From Prorocentrum cordatum (Eukaryota > Sar > Dinophyceae > Prorocentrales > Prorocentraceae): a stretch of DNA of 64,000 nt. Below, piece after piece: positions 8,972 to 20,700 of this stretch; within the stretch, counting starts at the first letter, position 1, and the number at the start of each line of letters is the position of its first letter. The notes beneath the pieces are model-generated. The model made no database searches. It had not been told where the DNA came from and worked only from the letters and a program-made list of their open reading frames with translations. A program made the position numbers and the translations under genes. The stretch spans positions 282,501 to 346,500 of the forward strand of contig CAUYUJ010008069.1 of the NCBI GenBank assembly GCA_963575745.1. Direction: 5' to 3'.

Positions 8972-10354
8972 ATGACTGAATTCTTCGAATCCTGTTTCAC
9001 TTTATATGCCCAACTCACATGTACTGACCCAGCTACTTATCCTGCTGCGGGCACCCCGTTTGGCCCCGAACTTGCCGATCTCGAGGGCGGCCAAGGCGGG
9101 CCTAGAGGCGAAGTTTGCTCCCCTGCGGAGGAAGCAATAGCATCAGCCTTGCATATCAATGTTGACATTGGGCCCCCAGATCAAGAGATCGTTGTGCGCG
9201 GCCTTGACGCCGCAGCGGCCAGCCCCGATGACCCGGAGCCACCGACCCAATCGGGTGCGCTCCAGCCCATTGCAGCGAAAGTCTTGATGAAGATCCTTTA
9301 CGGTGCGAGAGTGGCTCGATATGACCTGCTCCGTGCTGTTTGCCATACGGCCAGTTGCATTGCCAAATGGACAGAGCAACAAGACATGGATCTCTTCCGC
9401 CTCATTTGCTACTTCAAATGTACTTCTCAATGCCGCATGTCTTCGTGGGTAGGTGATAGAATGGAGGATGTCTTGGTGAACCAATACTCCGATGCGGACC
9501 TGGCCAGTGACACCCGAACACATAGGGGCACGAGTGCCAGTTATCAAGCAATTTGGGGCCCATATACTAGAGCTGGGCAGTCTATGGGATCTCAGCGGCA
9601 GACGTGTGTATCCCATAGCACTCTTGAGGCTGAAATTGTGGCAGCCGACCTTGCCTTGCGAAAAGAGCTGCTTGCAGCCGTTCCGCTTTGGGAAACATGG
9701 CTTGGGCGACAGATACGTTGCTTGTTCTTAGAAGATAACCAGGCAGTCTGTAATGTCATTAAAGCAGGTGGGTCAATGAAGCTTATGCGCCTTCCTCGAA
9801 CTCATCGTACTGATGCTGCCGCAGTGCCTGAACAGTTCTCCCGAGGCATAGTAGAATTTCAGTACGAGCGGACTCAACATGAGGCTGCTGACATTGGGGC
9901 GAAGAGGTTCACAGACCCTTTGGCCTGGGTTAAAGTATTATATCTTGTCAACGTTGTGACTCCTAAGTGTTGGACCGCCCAGCGGTACCAAGACCATTTA
10001 GGTTCGATGATTTCAGACGGCCTTCCCCTGAAACCCGGGGGGATACTGAAGCCCCGCTTAGGTCCGAGTTCGGCCTTGCGGAGAGGAGCTGCTGCACCCA
10101 GCAAGAAGATGAAGAAGAAAAGAATTGTCTCAACAAGGGTAAGCCCGCTGTGCATTCTCCAAAACCAACAAGTATCCCAGCGGCACCGAATGGCGCCCAG
10201 CGCCCGGCTGCCACCGACGCTGCCCCCGGCCAAGTCGCGGTGGCGAATGCGCCCGGCCACGCCGTGGAAGCGAGGACAACTACTCCTGTTACGAAGGAAG
10301 AAGGTTCCAGGAGAAGCTCCGATAAACCCATGTCAAAGGAGGAGATTGAGATGA
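8972..10354 (+). CDS. Copia RNase H and Pol C-terminus
   Basis: The start follows the RT-connecting segment (VIEYDMTEFFESCF) that normally precedes this region. RNase H acidic residues are all visible: SDADLASD (first Asp), STLEAEIVAADLALR (Glu), FLEDNQAV (Asp) and AADIGAKRF (last Asp), with the GTSASYQAIWGP turn between. The domain lies at about 9480-9960 and would degrade RNA in RNA:DNA hybrids. Beyond 9960 the frame becomes Arg/Lys/Pro-rich and may be non-coding or in another frame. Two hairpins (9974-9986, 10192-10204) lie in that tail. A short spacer (10471-10591) separates it from the next ORF; it includes a (CTG)n run near 10450. Confidence 0.65.
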   Translation: MTEFFESCFTLYAQLTCTDPATYPAAGTPFGPELADLEGGQGGPRGEVCSPAEEAIASALHINVDIGPPDQEIVVRGLDAAAASPDDPEPPTQSGALQPIAAKVLMKILYGARVARYDLLRAVCHTASCIAKWTEQQDMDLFRLICYFKCTSQCRMSSWVGDRMEDVLVNQYSDADLASDTRTHRGTSASYQAIWGPYTRAGQSMGSQRQTCVSHSTLEAEIVAADLALRKELLAAVPLWETWLGRQIRCLFLEDNQAVCNVIKAGGSMKLMRLPRTHRTDAAAVPEQFSRGIVEFQYERTQHEAADIGAKRFTDPLAWVKVLYLVNVVTPKCWTAQRYQDHLGSMISDGLPLKPGGILKPRLGPSSALRRGAAAPSKKMKKKRIVSTRVSPLCILQNQQVSQRHRMAPSARLPPTLPPAKSRWRMRPATPWKRGQLLLLRRKKVPGEAPINPCQRRRLR

Positions 10355-10591
10355 GAGCAATGTGTAGCCTAACCGAGAGTGAAAGTGAGTCTGAGACATC
10401 GGATCTGTCAAAAGCGATGCGGTTACAACCTTCTCCTTCCTCACCTTCCTCCTGCTGCTGCTGCTGCTAACTCTCAGAATAGGAGGGGTCATCTGACACA
10501 ACACGGACAGAGTCTTAAACGATGACACTTTGCTCCCAGACTTGTCACGTTTACGCCCGCGAATACAGATTGTCCAGTTGACCCGGATAGG

Positions 10592-12418
10592 TTGGGTGAT
10601 CGGCGCCGTGCCTATGCAATCAATGTCCGACATGGTTTGACTGTTGACCGTGCGGATAATTGGCGTGACGAAGATAATAAATGGCATCGCCCCTCTGAGC
10701 AGAATTCCAATGGCGATTCCAGCGATGGCGACTATCATCCAAGTAGATGGACCGGCTGGGCTGAATTCTGGATCCGGGACGATTGCGTCCCGGCCACCCA
10801 GTGGACCGGGGATCGACTCTTATTAGAATCTTGTTGCGGCCCTCGGAGCAGGATTGGAAACCCAAAGAATTTTGTTGATAATTCGTGTAAGGTAGTACGG
10901 TATACGGAGAAGGAAAATGTGAGAACCGATAAAGGAAGAATATTGGCTCTGAATGACATAAAGAAGTTCAAAGGACAACACGTAACTTTATGGGGCTCAA
11001 TGCCCTGTGCGGGAGGTTCCCCCTGGCAATGCGTGAACGAAACCAATTATTTTCGCTTTGGAAATCATAGAGCGATGCGTAGGCTTCGAAGTATTAGGAC
11101 TGACTTTAGATATCTGTTTTGGAACTTCCGCGAGATTGCCCGCGCTGCGCACAAAGCGGGGGGCACAGTTTGTCTTGAGTGGCCCACGCAGTGTAATTAT
11201 TGGAGGGAGCCCCAGGTGAAAGAGTTCATGAGAGAGCTTGGGTTTGTCAAAACGGCTTTGCATCGGCGTGCGCATGGATCGAGGGACAGCAAGGGCAATT
11301 TCATGAAAAAGCTCTGGACGATCGCATCCACATCTCATGACGTGATTGAGGGACTCGAGCGCATGTGTGACGGCACGCATGAGCATGTCGAGGCCAGAGG
11401 CAGGGAATGTAAGCCGGCTGAAGATTACACGGATGCCTTTGCTAAGCAGGTTCACATTGTTGTTGCTCGTGCCGCTGAGCGCATGTTATCGTCTCGTCGT
11501 CGTCCTGTCCCCTCCTCTAATTCCATATGTGCCGCTGCCGTTTTGTCTCCAGAGCTTGCGCGGGCCGCCCAGCGGCCGGCCTCCCCTCGGACCGCGCTGC
11601 CGCCGCGTTGCGGCTGTGCGGGCCCTGCCTGCCGCGGCCACCGCGCGTCCGATTGGTCATTGGCCAAACCCATGTGTCAACCGCTGGGTACTCCAGCGGC
11701 CAAGCCGTTGGGGGAGGATGTGACTTCGGTTTGCTCGGATGATATTATGCACGAACTCGCCTCGGATTTGCCTGAGGATGAAGAACCTCCCATCGGGGCA
11801 AAAGGACAGGCCCCTCCCAATGCAATTCGACATGCAACCCCATCGGCCCAGCCGAGTGGGGACGTCGCCCCGTCGGCCCAGCCGGCCGGGGAGACGACTG
11901 ACCCTTTTAGCCCCAGTGATGTCATGATGAATGTTGACATCGAAATGGAAGGCGGCGTCGAGATTCACGCAGTGGAGATCGCAGCTCGCAAGAGAGCTGC
12001 CTCCGCTGCTTTCGACGACAACAAGCCTGCCAAAAAGACAGCTGCCTATTCTCAGGGGAAACATATTTCCCGCGAGGAGCAACCTGTCTTTCGATGTTTT
12101 CCTGACAAGACCGAACGGTCCAGGCCTAGTTATGCAGGGAACATTAAGTTCGCGCGCAAAAGGGGATGGAGTTGGCGCAGCACGATGTGGCGATACCATA
12201 TCCTGCACATGCGGAACGACCAAGTCGTTACCGCATTGAAGGAAGATTTAGCCGCCAGCTCTCAGACGATCTTTGAGCGTCTGTTTTCTCGTGTCTCGCA
12301 AGACCCGTGGGTCGCCCACTGGACGACATGCGACAGAATGGCCACGTGCCGTTTTGATTGTGCTCCTCCTAAGATTGACCAGATTCCTGAGGGTACTTAT
12401 ATTTCAGTCATACCTTGA
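10592..12418 (+). CDS. C5-cytosine-methyltransferase-like ORF downstream of copia Pol
   Basis: A 608-residue ORF. Residues about 75-220 have the order of motifs expected of a Rossmann-type C5 methyltransferase: LLLESCCGPRS (motif I-like SAM loop, 77-86), an acidic residue after a strand (VVRYTEKE, about 106), an Asn-Asp before a strand (about 121), WGSMPCAGGSPW (134-145, with Pro-Cys in place of the PCQ motif), VCLEWP (194-198, in place of ENV) and ELGF (215-218). The rest is low complexity with hairpin-encoded Ala-Gln-Pro runs, then a basic C-terminal block (RKRGWSWRSTMWRYHI, about 531-546). Transposon-borne cytosine methyltransferases are known in dinoflagellate retroelements, which makes the call plausible. 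The motif-VI Glu is kept but other family residues differ, so activity is uncertain. Confidence 0.5.
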   Translation: MGDRRRAYAINVRHGLTVDRADNWRDEDNKWHRPSEQNSNGDSSDGDYHPSRWTGWAEFWIRDDCVPATQWTGDRLLLESCCGPRSRIGNPKNFVDNSCKVVRYTEKENVRTDKGRILALNDIKKFKGQHVTLWGSMPCAGGSPWQCVNETNYFRFGNHRAMRRLRSIRTDFRYLFWNFREIARAAHKAGGTVCLEWPTQCNYWREPQVKEFMRELGFVKTALHRRAHGSRDSKGNFMKKLWTIASTSHDVIEGLERMCDGTHEHVEARGRECKPAEDYTDAFAKQVHIVVARAAERMLSSRRRPVPSSNSICAAAVLSPELARAAQRPASPRTALPPRCGCAGPACRGHRASDWSLAKPMCQPLGTPAAKPLGEDVTSVCSDDIMHELASDLPEDEEPPIGAKGQAPPNAIRHATPSAQPSGDVAPSAQPAGETTDPFSPSDVMMNVDIEMEGGVEIHAVEIAARKRAASAAFDDNKPAKKTAAYSQGKHISREEQPVFRCFPDKTERSRPSYAGNIKFARKRGWSWRSTMWRYHILHMRNDQVVTALKEDLAASSQTIFERLFSRVSQDPWVAHWTTCDRMATCRFDCAPPKIDQIPEGTYISVIP

Positions 12419-14692
12419 TGAAATGACGAAGCTGGTCTGCAGGTTTTACACGAACGCACCGGGGGAGACTCGACGCCCCGTCCGAACTCTCGAGAAGGGA
12501 GAGGTCGTGGGCCCCACCGTTGGCCCAGCCATCCGGCGGGTGACGATGCGAGGTGATTTTGTGAGCGTCCCAGTGAGGGACAACAAGACGAAAGGCTCTC
12601 CCATTTTGTGGTTGAATATTTGGGGCCCTTTGCCGCGTGCCCCGCCCCGCGGCGAAGCCGCTGGGGACGGTTGGGGTACTATGCATGCCCTGCCTGTCGC
12701 CAAGGGCTGTTCTTACGTGCCCGCGCGCGTTGTAGAGGAGGCTCTCGCCGATTCAGCCAGAGCCAGTTATTTTCAGTCTTCTCCTCAGCAGGCCGTGGCC
12801 GGGCGCAAGGCAGCTCCTTGGTGGTCGCGCCCCTGCGACTTCAAGGAATGGCTCGCGAGCGATGGCCTTGAAGACGGCGCTGGCTCGACGGACAAGCCAC
12901 GCCCCCCGCCAGACACTGAGGCCAAGGCCGACCAGCGCGACCCAGTCGCTGCTGGAGAAAGGCCACTTTTGCCCGAGGGTCTTGAGCAGCCCAATCTTGA
13001 GGCGCCCTCTGAGGGCCCCTTTAAAGACAAAGAGAAGGGTCTGGTCAAGGCGCCGAAAAGGCCACGCTTGGGAGCGATGCCGGCCGACCCAGTCGGCTCG
13101 GCCAGCAACCGGGCGAACGTTGCCATGTCGCTTCCTTCGGTTGGATCTGCCCCACAGAAGCCTTTGGGTAACCCTGGAGCTGGTCGGCAGGGCGACCGGC
13201 GGATCATCCGCCGGGTCGGCCTCGAATCCGGCTGCCCCGCCCGCCAAGCCGAGGGCGGGGCAGGCAGTGGCTCTCCCCCTGGCCCAGCCGGTGGTGGAGG
13301 TGCCCCGTCCGGCTCAGGCGGCCCCCCCACAGGGAACCGTCCGCCCCCCGGCGACCCCCCCCGGGGGCGGTGGCGGAGGTGGGCCCCCAGATGCGGGATC
13401 GATGGCAGTCGATGACGAGGGGAGGGGCCCGCCCTACCTTGGGCGTGGTCCCTGGAACGCCCTCGACTACCACTGGCAGATGGAAGAATTCGCCGAGAAC
13501 CCCAAACCGCCTTCACACGAATGGGAGGCTCGAGCGTCCGAGATTATTCAGCTTTGTGTTGACATTGCAGATCCTCGGCTGAAGGCCTGGACGGGCAAAC
13601 TGTCGTTTCTGCAGAAGTGCCAGGCCATTACCCAGGTTGCCCGCAAGAATGGGCATTCATGGGCCCCTTTCGTTGGCGAGGACATTGCGGCCATGATGGC
13701 CGCCGGCAAATATACTAAAGACTTTATCCACCCTTTGTGCTTGATGGAACGCCAGCAATGCAAATTCTGGTCTTGCTCCATCCATATTGTTTCTGATTCT
13801 ACGGTCGCGTTCAGAAGCGCGGCCGGGCAGAAAGCCACGTCGAGCTATCGCATTCCATACATCATGCAAGAGCACGTTCATGGCATTTCTGCCAAAGTCA
13901 TGAGCGGCTGCATGGGCCCCGAACTTCGGGGCGCTGCCAAGTCGCACAAATGGTCAGATCACCAGCATTACAAGAAGGGAGTTCAAACTCCGGTGCGATT
14001 CATCTTTTGGAACTTGAACGACATTGCTGATGGATCAACTTTTAATTTGCTTGGAGTTCGCGTAGAAGGAAAGCGGGAGGGACATCCGGTGATCTTCGCT
14101 GGAGCCCTCCGATTGATGTTGGAGGCAGCTGAGCGCCTCATAGACGATGCAGTCACGCGCTCGCCTGATGGAGCGATTGAGATTATGTACATTGGCGGGG
14201 ACCACAGGTGCTGGAGGTCGGATGGAGGCTGCGTTGGCCCCATGTGGGACGACGTTGCCACCCTCGTCCGAGCTCGAATGACCCGTCGGATTGAAGACTA
14301 TAAGGCCGCGGGGACATTCCCGCGCATCATGATTCTTGACGGCGCATGCCTTTATCGCAGATAGCAGCACCCTCAAAGTTTTTTCTTTATATCATTTTTT
14401 GTCAGAACATAATGACTATAAGGTGGACAAGGACGGACAAATGGCGAAAGGTAGGGCGGCCGAGATATGCGCCGAGCACATGTTCAAGGCTGCGAAACTC
14501 GCTGCGTTGTTTTTTGTTTGCCAACCCTCCGGCGGCCCAGCCGTCCAGGGGGGTGGCCCATCGACGAAGAAAAGAGCCGATGGGCACACGGCTGAGGAGG
14601 CTACCTTTAAAGAGCTAGTCACGCACTGGCAAGACTGGAGCCCCACAGAGAACAATGTGCCCAAGTCTGTGTTCGATACTCGTCCTTTTTGA
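12273..14692 (+). CDS. Unrecognised protein, split by two apparent frameshifts
   Basis: Three overlapping frames (12273-13415, 12862-14364, 14336-14692) read as one protein if joined in the Pro/Gly-rich stretch near 13260-13400 (long C and G runs) and again near 14350. The N-terminal part (from about 12420) has LVCRFYTN and WLNIWGPLP. The central part has a well-formed globular stretch (WKFWSCSIHIVSDSTV-like and IMYIGGDHRCWRSDGG); the C-terminal part has FSLYHFLSE and AAEICAEHMF. I do not recognise the family. Acidic residues after hydrophobic strands suggest an alpha/beta enzyme, but no catalytic motif can be named. The order and shared hairpins suggest it belongs to the retroelement unit. 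Confidence 0.35.
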
Positions 14693-16519
14693 AGTGCTTT
14701 TGGGCCCCATTATGCCCCCTGCCGTCCAAGACGGGACAGGGGACGGGGCTATCCATTCTACGCTTTCCCCCGCGTTCGCTGATTTTATCAAGCGAGGGGA
14801 TGTGCACGCAGAGTTTTGCCCGTGGCAAGATAACCATTGTTTCTTGCCGCGGCGTCATCCCTTTTGTCCGGGAATGCCCCCGAAGGGGAAACGACTTCGA
14901 TTGCCCGCGGAAGGAATGCAAAATGATCAACACATGCGCCCGGCGGTGGAGGAGTTGACAAAGGTAGTACCTGTTGCCGAACCCAGCGGCCCAGCCGCCT
15001 CAGGTTATGTTACTGCGGCGCGGGCGGCCCAGCCGTCCCGCGCTCCCGTGCTCGCACCTGTGAAGTGCGTGCAGGACGCCAAGACGCCGGGTGAAGCGGC
15101 GGAGGAAGCCCTCCGCGTGAAATGTCCTGTCGGCCGCGGAACCAAGCTCAGCGGCGTACAGAAATTCCCCAGGCGACTTAAAGATGGGGGCGATCCCAAG
15201 AATGGTCATGATTGGGAGTATGATTGGCCTGTGCACCAGTTGTATCAGAAAGTTAAGATGTTGCCCTGCAGTGATACATCGAACACGGATCCAGTACTTT
15301 ATACTTTCTTCCGACCGTTCACTGCGGCGAGTGGTGAACTCTACAGATCTATGATGCCTGGGCATTGTTGCCCAGGGGAGGGGGGCCGCGTGGAACAAGT
15401 GGCGAAAGGAGAAAATCCTGCTCGCAGCAAACAGTTCAGGACAATTCAGATTCACGCCACTGGAGAAGCTTGGTTAGGTTGCCAGATGCTGCAAACGTCG
15501 ACAAAGACCCCGGCCTTGGATCCTACTTTTATTGTTCCGGAATGGGCGCGTTTTTTTGTGATTAAGGCCGATCGGCCATGCGAAGACCCAGAGGCTACCG
15601 TTGCTGATCGCCTGAATTGGGCGAAGTTGTCGACAAAGACCCACGAGGCGGGCAACGCACACTGCGCACAGCTCACTTTGCCCTTCCACGTAACGGAGGA
15701 AAAGCTTGGGGAGGTCAAAGACCCGTCCTCAGAATGGAGCAGACAATCTCACGGTCGTTTGTGACCGCCCTCCATTCGATATTGGAGGGCCATCAGTTGC
15801 TCGCGTCGGATCCCCGCTGCGGAGGGGGTATCAAGAAAGGAAAGGTCGGCGTGCATTCTTTCCCTTGTATTAATATTCCTCCCACACATACCATGTATTC
15901 TGTTGCGGGGGAGACTTTTGGAGATGGCATCTGGGCAACTGCGGAGGTCATTTTCTATGCAAAGCTTGTATGCGTCAAGGGCTCGCCTGACCAGTTCTGC
16001 AGTGACCCATCCCAGATGGTGTTAAGTGAACTTCGCCTGTACCATTGGACGCCAGCGGCACTTCGCGCCACTCAGGCATATACTTTCTTGCAACACGTCG
16101 CTAGACAAATGGAGTGCCCCCTCGAGCAAGACTTCGGGGTTGAGCGTTATCGCGACAAGGAGAGAGTGGATGCCGCGGACCAAGTCCGAGAGGCACAGAG
16201 GCAGTGGGCCCCAAATTTGGGGCCCATTATTTGGCAGAAGGAGCGAAGTCCTTACCGTAAGTATCGCAGTGAGTTTGATGACATTTGGCCACGGCTCCAA
16301 GATAGAGGAGTCAGACTCACTAGGGTTAATCCATTGCGCAAAGAGGAGGCCTCAGAAGCATCCAAAGCGTTTGTTCTGGCTAACAAGGAGAACGAAGACA
16401 AGGCCAAAACCAAGTCAACAAGGGATGTTCAGGTCCCGGCGGCAGTGGCCAAGCCTTCCGACGCGCTTTTTTCGCTTGCTACAGAGAACTTTCCACCTTT
16501 GGGACCGTCTGCGTCCTAG
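14655..16519 (+). CDS. Unrecognised protein in two overlapping frames
   Basis: Frames 14655-15764 and 15617-16519 appear to encode one protein; the join lies near 15700. Believable sequence starts around MPPKGKRLRLP (about 14871) and includes DWPVHQLYQKVKMLP, PVLYTFFRPF, IQIHATGEAWLGCQM and, after the frame change, VHSFPCINIPPTHTMYSV and VLSELRLYHWTPAAL. The C-terminal part is charged and helical. No motif is recognised. Two hairpins (14986-14998, 15025-15035) lie in its Ala/Pro-rich N-terminal linker. Confidence 0.35.
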
Positions 16520-16528
16520 GCAGGGGGA

Positions 16529-17692
16529 GTGCCCCATTCTCCGCCCGGCCCAGCCGCGGCCGATGTGGCGCCTCTCCCCCCCCGTGCAGATGCAGTTGCG
16601 AATGCGCCTGTGCCTCCTCCCCCGCCGAGGGAGGCGCCGTCGTCAGTTAGGACAGCGGATGATGTGCCGAAGAAGCCTCCGCCACCATCTGATGCGAAGA
16701 TGGCGCCGCCACCGGCCAAGCCGCCGAACATTGCGCCGAAGAAGGATCCACCTCCAGTTAGGCAGGGGGGCGATGTGCCGAAGAAGCCCCTGCCACCATT
16801 TGATTCGAGTACAGTTGCGCGAGCGGCGAAGCCCCCGCCGGCCAAGGTGGCTCGCATCGATACTGGAGCCGACAACCCTTCAGTCCAGTCGGCGGGCGCC
16901 GCAGTCACTGAGGAGAGATCGCCGGCGAGGCCCGCTGATGCTGCGCCCATGGCTGCGCAGCCACCGGCCAAGCCGGCGGGCTCAGAGACGGCGAAAGGCA
17001 AGCCCCAAGCTTGGCCTGCGCCTCCAAGTAGGCAGACTTGGACACCAAGTCTCCGTTCGCCTGAGCCCCCTCCTTTGACTTCGAGGTTGCGAGTTGAGCG
17101 TCAGTCACATGCTGACTTCAGGCTCCAACAAGCTGATGCTGCGCCCAAGGCCGCACCTCAGCAACAGCATTTTAAAACTTTTCCGGGGTCTTCCCAGGCT
17201 GCCCAAGGTGGCGCTGGGGTGAACCGGCTGCGCGGGCCGAGGGCCCCGCGGCGAAGGCTGCGGCAAATGAGACAGAAGCCAAGACTGCCGAGGATGTGGG
17301 CTCTGATCGCCCCGGAGGCAATGAAAGGCTGGACAATCCTGCAGCGCCTCCCCCGAGTCAGACGGACGGCGATCCCTCGTCGGAGGAGTCTCTGCCCCCA
17401 AAAGGGGAAGACGCTGCATCTAATATTATCCGGACCATCAAAGACGTCTCACATCGCCACTTCTGAAGGAGCGCAAGCACGCAATGCGCTCAAGAATGAG
17501 CGCATTTTCTTCCACGAGTGGCGTCGTGCAGTTGCCGATGATCCGACGATCGCCGAGGACCCTGATAATTCGCAGGAGATGGATGTGCAAATTGAAGCAG
17601 CAATGGGGATATACAGGCTCGCTGAGAAAAAAGGAAACACGAGCCGGGGGAATACTCGGACCCGTGGAAACGGTTTGCTGCCACTGTTGTAG
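16529..17692 (+). CDS. Pro/Lys/Ala-rich low-complexity ORF
   Basis: Most of this frame is built from degenerate units encoding PKKPPPP and AKPP, with CCAAG hairpins at 16713-16723 and 16964-16976. Only the last about 80 residues (SEGAQARNALKNERIFFHEWRRAV...QEMDVQIEAAMGIYRLAEKK) look like a folded helical segment. It may be a linker between the flanking unknown proteins rather than a separate gene. No function is proposed. Confidence 0.3.
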   Translation: MPHSPPGPAAADVAPLPPRADAVANAPVPPPPPREAPSSVRTADDVPKKPPPPSDAKMAPPPAKPPNIAPKKDPPPVRQGGDVPKKPLPPFDSSTVARAAKPPPAKVARIDTGADNPSVQSAGAAVTEERSPARPADAAPMAAQPPAKPAGSETAKGKPQAWPAPPSRQTWTPSLRSPEPPPLTSRLRVERQSHADFRLQQADAAPKAAPQQQHFKTFPGSSQAAQGGAGVNRLRGPRAPRRRLRQMRQKPRLPRMWALIAPEAMKGWTILQRLPRVRRTAIPRRRSLCPQKGKTLHLILSGPSKTSHIATSEGAQARNALKNERIFFHEWRRAVADDPTIAEDPDNSQEMDVQIEAAMGIYRLAEKKGNTSRGNTRTRGNGLLPLL

Positions 17693-17791
17693 ACCATATC
17701 CAGAGCACGAAACCGGATTTCGTTCCTACCCCTGTGATTGCCGCCAAGAGCAAGCGTTCCCAGCCTCGCACCGAGGGCGACTTGAATGTAG

Positions 17792-20700
17792 GTGTGTTTA
17801 AACAGGCTGCCTACTCCCCCTGCGCCACCGTCCGGCCCAGCCTTGGCGGTGGGTGCACCTAAGCCTCCGCCTGGCCCAGCCAGAGCGGAGACCACACAAG
17901 CGCAGGGGGGCCAGATGATGGTCAATTCGGGTGTTGTTGATGCAACGCACGCTGCGCCGCATGAGGCTGCCGAGTCATCCCCTACCAAAGATGTCCAGAG
18001 CTCTTCTGATGAGGCGGCTGCGCCCGCTGCGAAGGCAACCCCACCGGTCGTCGCTCCGAGCGGACATGACGTGGCGGAGCCTTCCCCTGCGGACAGAACC
18101 CCCGGTGTCCCAGACACACCGGGGTCCCTTGAGGGCAGCCCAGATCTTGCTCACCTCCATGAATTCCCGTATCAAGGGGACCCTGATCTTATCCACCATG
18201 TCCACCATGAGGAGGAGCATTATCGGTCTGGCCCAGCCTCTACCACCTTCTTTTGCAGAGCCAAGCTGCCGCCTTCCCCTGATATGCGGCAGCCTAGCCC
18301 GACGGAAGATTCGCCCCGTGAGCGCGATCATGAGGTTAACGTCGGCCATGCTGACCCTTTCAGGGGCAAAGAGCTTCATCTTTCGCTGGAAGACCGCGCT
18401 CGATTTATTGGCATTACGCCCATCCATCTGAAGCGGAGAGTTCGAGAGGCCCACACTACTGGTCCTGCACCCCCTGGTGTAGAGGCTTTTCGCAACAAAA
18501 CGTTTGGCACGCTCAAACAAATTGCGGAGCTCGTTGAGGATCCCATGTTTGCATTGTTAGGTGAACTTTCCGTAGATATAGGTAGTTCTGAGCAGGTGCG
18601 AGACTTTCTCCGTGCAGAATTTCATTCTGATGGTGTTCCCAGCGGGTTCGATCCCCAGTCCTTCAAGGTCCTGACTCCGTTGTTTGTGGTAGTTTCTGAT
18701 CGCGAGAATCTGGCGGCCCTAGGCTCCGCGGATTTTTGGCGACGCCACAGTTGTCGAGTAGATGGGTTTGCGAAGCGCATTGGAGATTTTCCCACGCATC
18801 TCGCGAGGCACTGTTCTGATTATGCGAGGTCTTCGGGAGGCTGGGTCTACTTTGGAGACCTAGTGGAGAAGATGGATGAGGATGGGTATAAATACCAAGC
18901 ATACGCACTTGCTGCACACGGCCTAGCCGCGTTGCAGCCAGGGACCGCGGAAGTCCTAGGTGTGCTCCCTGAGGACCTTGTCAGCATCAAAGAAACGAGT
19001 GTTCATAAGCTGTGGAACGACTTTAAAGCCTGGCCCTTTCATGGGGAAGAGCGGGCTAGAGTGCCCCGTTCCTGTTTTCTATCGAGCGTGCCAGGGACAT
19101 TCCACGCTTGTTGCCTCCATTGAGAGGATGTACGCGCCTTATGACCCTGGCCTAGCCAGGTGTCATGGGCCCCTCCTCCATATTAGCGACATGGAGACGC
19201 TGATGGGATCCATGGTCGGAGAGATTCAGTTCCCAAAGAGCACATCAGGGCTTTGTCTCGAGGCGGACTACGGATTGTTGAGGCTTCTTCCGGCCAAGAA
19301 GGATCCGAACATGCAAAGCCCAGATCATTTTCCCTCCTGGCTAAGCCAGCGTAGGGATGGAAAGCCTGCTCCTGTGAAAGAGCACCGAGCCATGGGCAAA
19401 TACCCAAAGACGGGAGAGCCTTCGACGATTGGGGCATGGCCCGCGGTGGACACAGTCCGTCTGTGGGACCAGCTTCCAACGCGCAGAGACTCCTGGCCAT
19501 TAGTTCTAGTTTTCAATGGCCGTGTGCTCACCCGGTTTCCGTACCGGGTCCGCCAAGACGGGACTCTCGTGTCCCGTGAAGTGCCAAGGTTCACCCACAT
19601 CGACAAAGTTGTCACTCTTACCAAAGTTGATGACTGGTGGGATGCGGACATAAAGTGGATGTCATTGTCAATTGTCTTTAATCAGGAGTGGACCTCATAT
19701 GAGGTAAATGGTGATAACAATCCCATGCGTGGTTGGATTCACACTGGCGAGTTTTTGACATTGCGCCAAAGTTTTAGGCATTGGTCTGACAGGGCAGACG
19801 CATTTATTCAGTCTGTTCCCTGGGATGACGACGGTCGCTTCCTTTGTGCTGGACTGCGCTGGGTGCGGACTGGCTTCGGCCGTTGCCCCTCTTGCAATAA
19901 CCAAGTGAAGTATAAGTACATGGCTGCACACAATTATTTGCTTCAGTCACTTAAGCACATAATCATTCGGGACCCACTGTGGAACAATGGCTTTGAGTTG
20001 ACCGTCCCCAATCATGAAACGCTTTCTTGGGATCATGGTCGCTATGTTAGAGACAGAATACTGGGACAGCGTAGAGCGTCAGCGGATGTCATGACGAACA
20101 TCAGCAATAATTTGAAGCTGGAGCGCAAATGGGCGGCAGAGAATGGATACATCCTTATGGCTGCTTCGGGTCAAACCTTTGGAAACAGCCGCCCAGGTCG
20201 CGTTCCTGCCTGGATTGCTGAGCACGCCGTGGCCCAGCCACCGGCGCGTCACGGACCTTTCTTTCAGTACCTTGCACCCCTCAAGAGGCGATTCATAAAA
20301 TGGATTGCACACTTGGCTGAGAGACAAAGGGTTAGGGCACCACCGGTCGCTGAGTGGTGGCCCCTGCTTTGGGCCACTGAGATTGATCAGTATGCGCGCC
20401 CCTTTTCTTGTCCCGCTCTGGCTGCTTTCGACTGGCTGGAAGCACCTGACTCGTACATTTCACCTGATGGAGGTTGGGATGAATGGGCGCGCAGCATGCA
20501 GGTGACAAATACTTTTGTGCCGACTCTTCAGACATTGCAAGACGCAAAAACAGGAGCCGCACCCTGGATGCCCGTTACTCAGGATACCGGCGTGGGCGCC
20601 ACAGGGCCCAGCCTTCGCGGACGCCCGCCGGTTGCTTGGGCAGATCGTTTCGTTGCACGTCCTGCTCGTGAATCCAAGTCTGTACCCAGGCGTAACAAAA

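Noticed and set aside
18840-19000. KptA/Tpt1-like domain
   Set aside because: Only a loose HLARH...GGWV..GDL resemblance; no catalytic Arg/His set could be identified.
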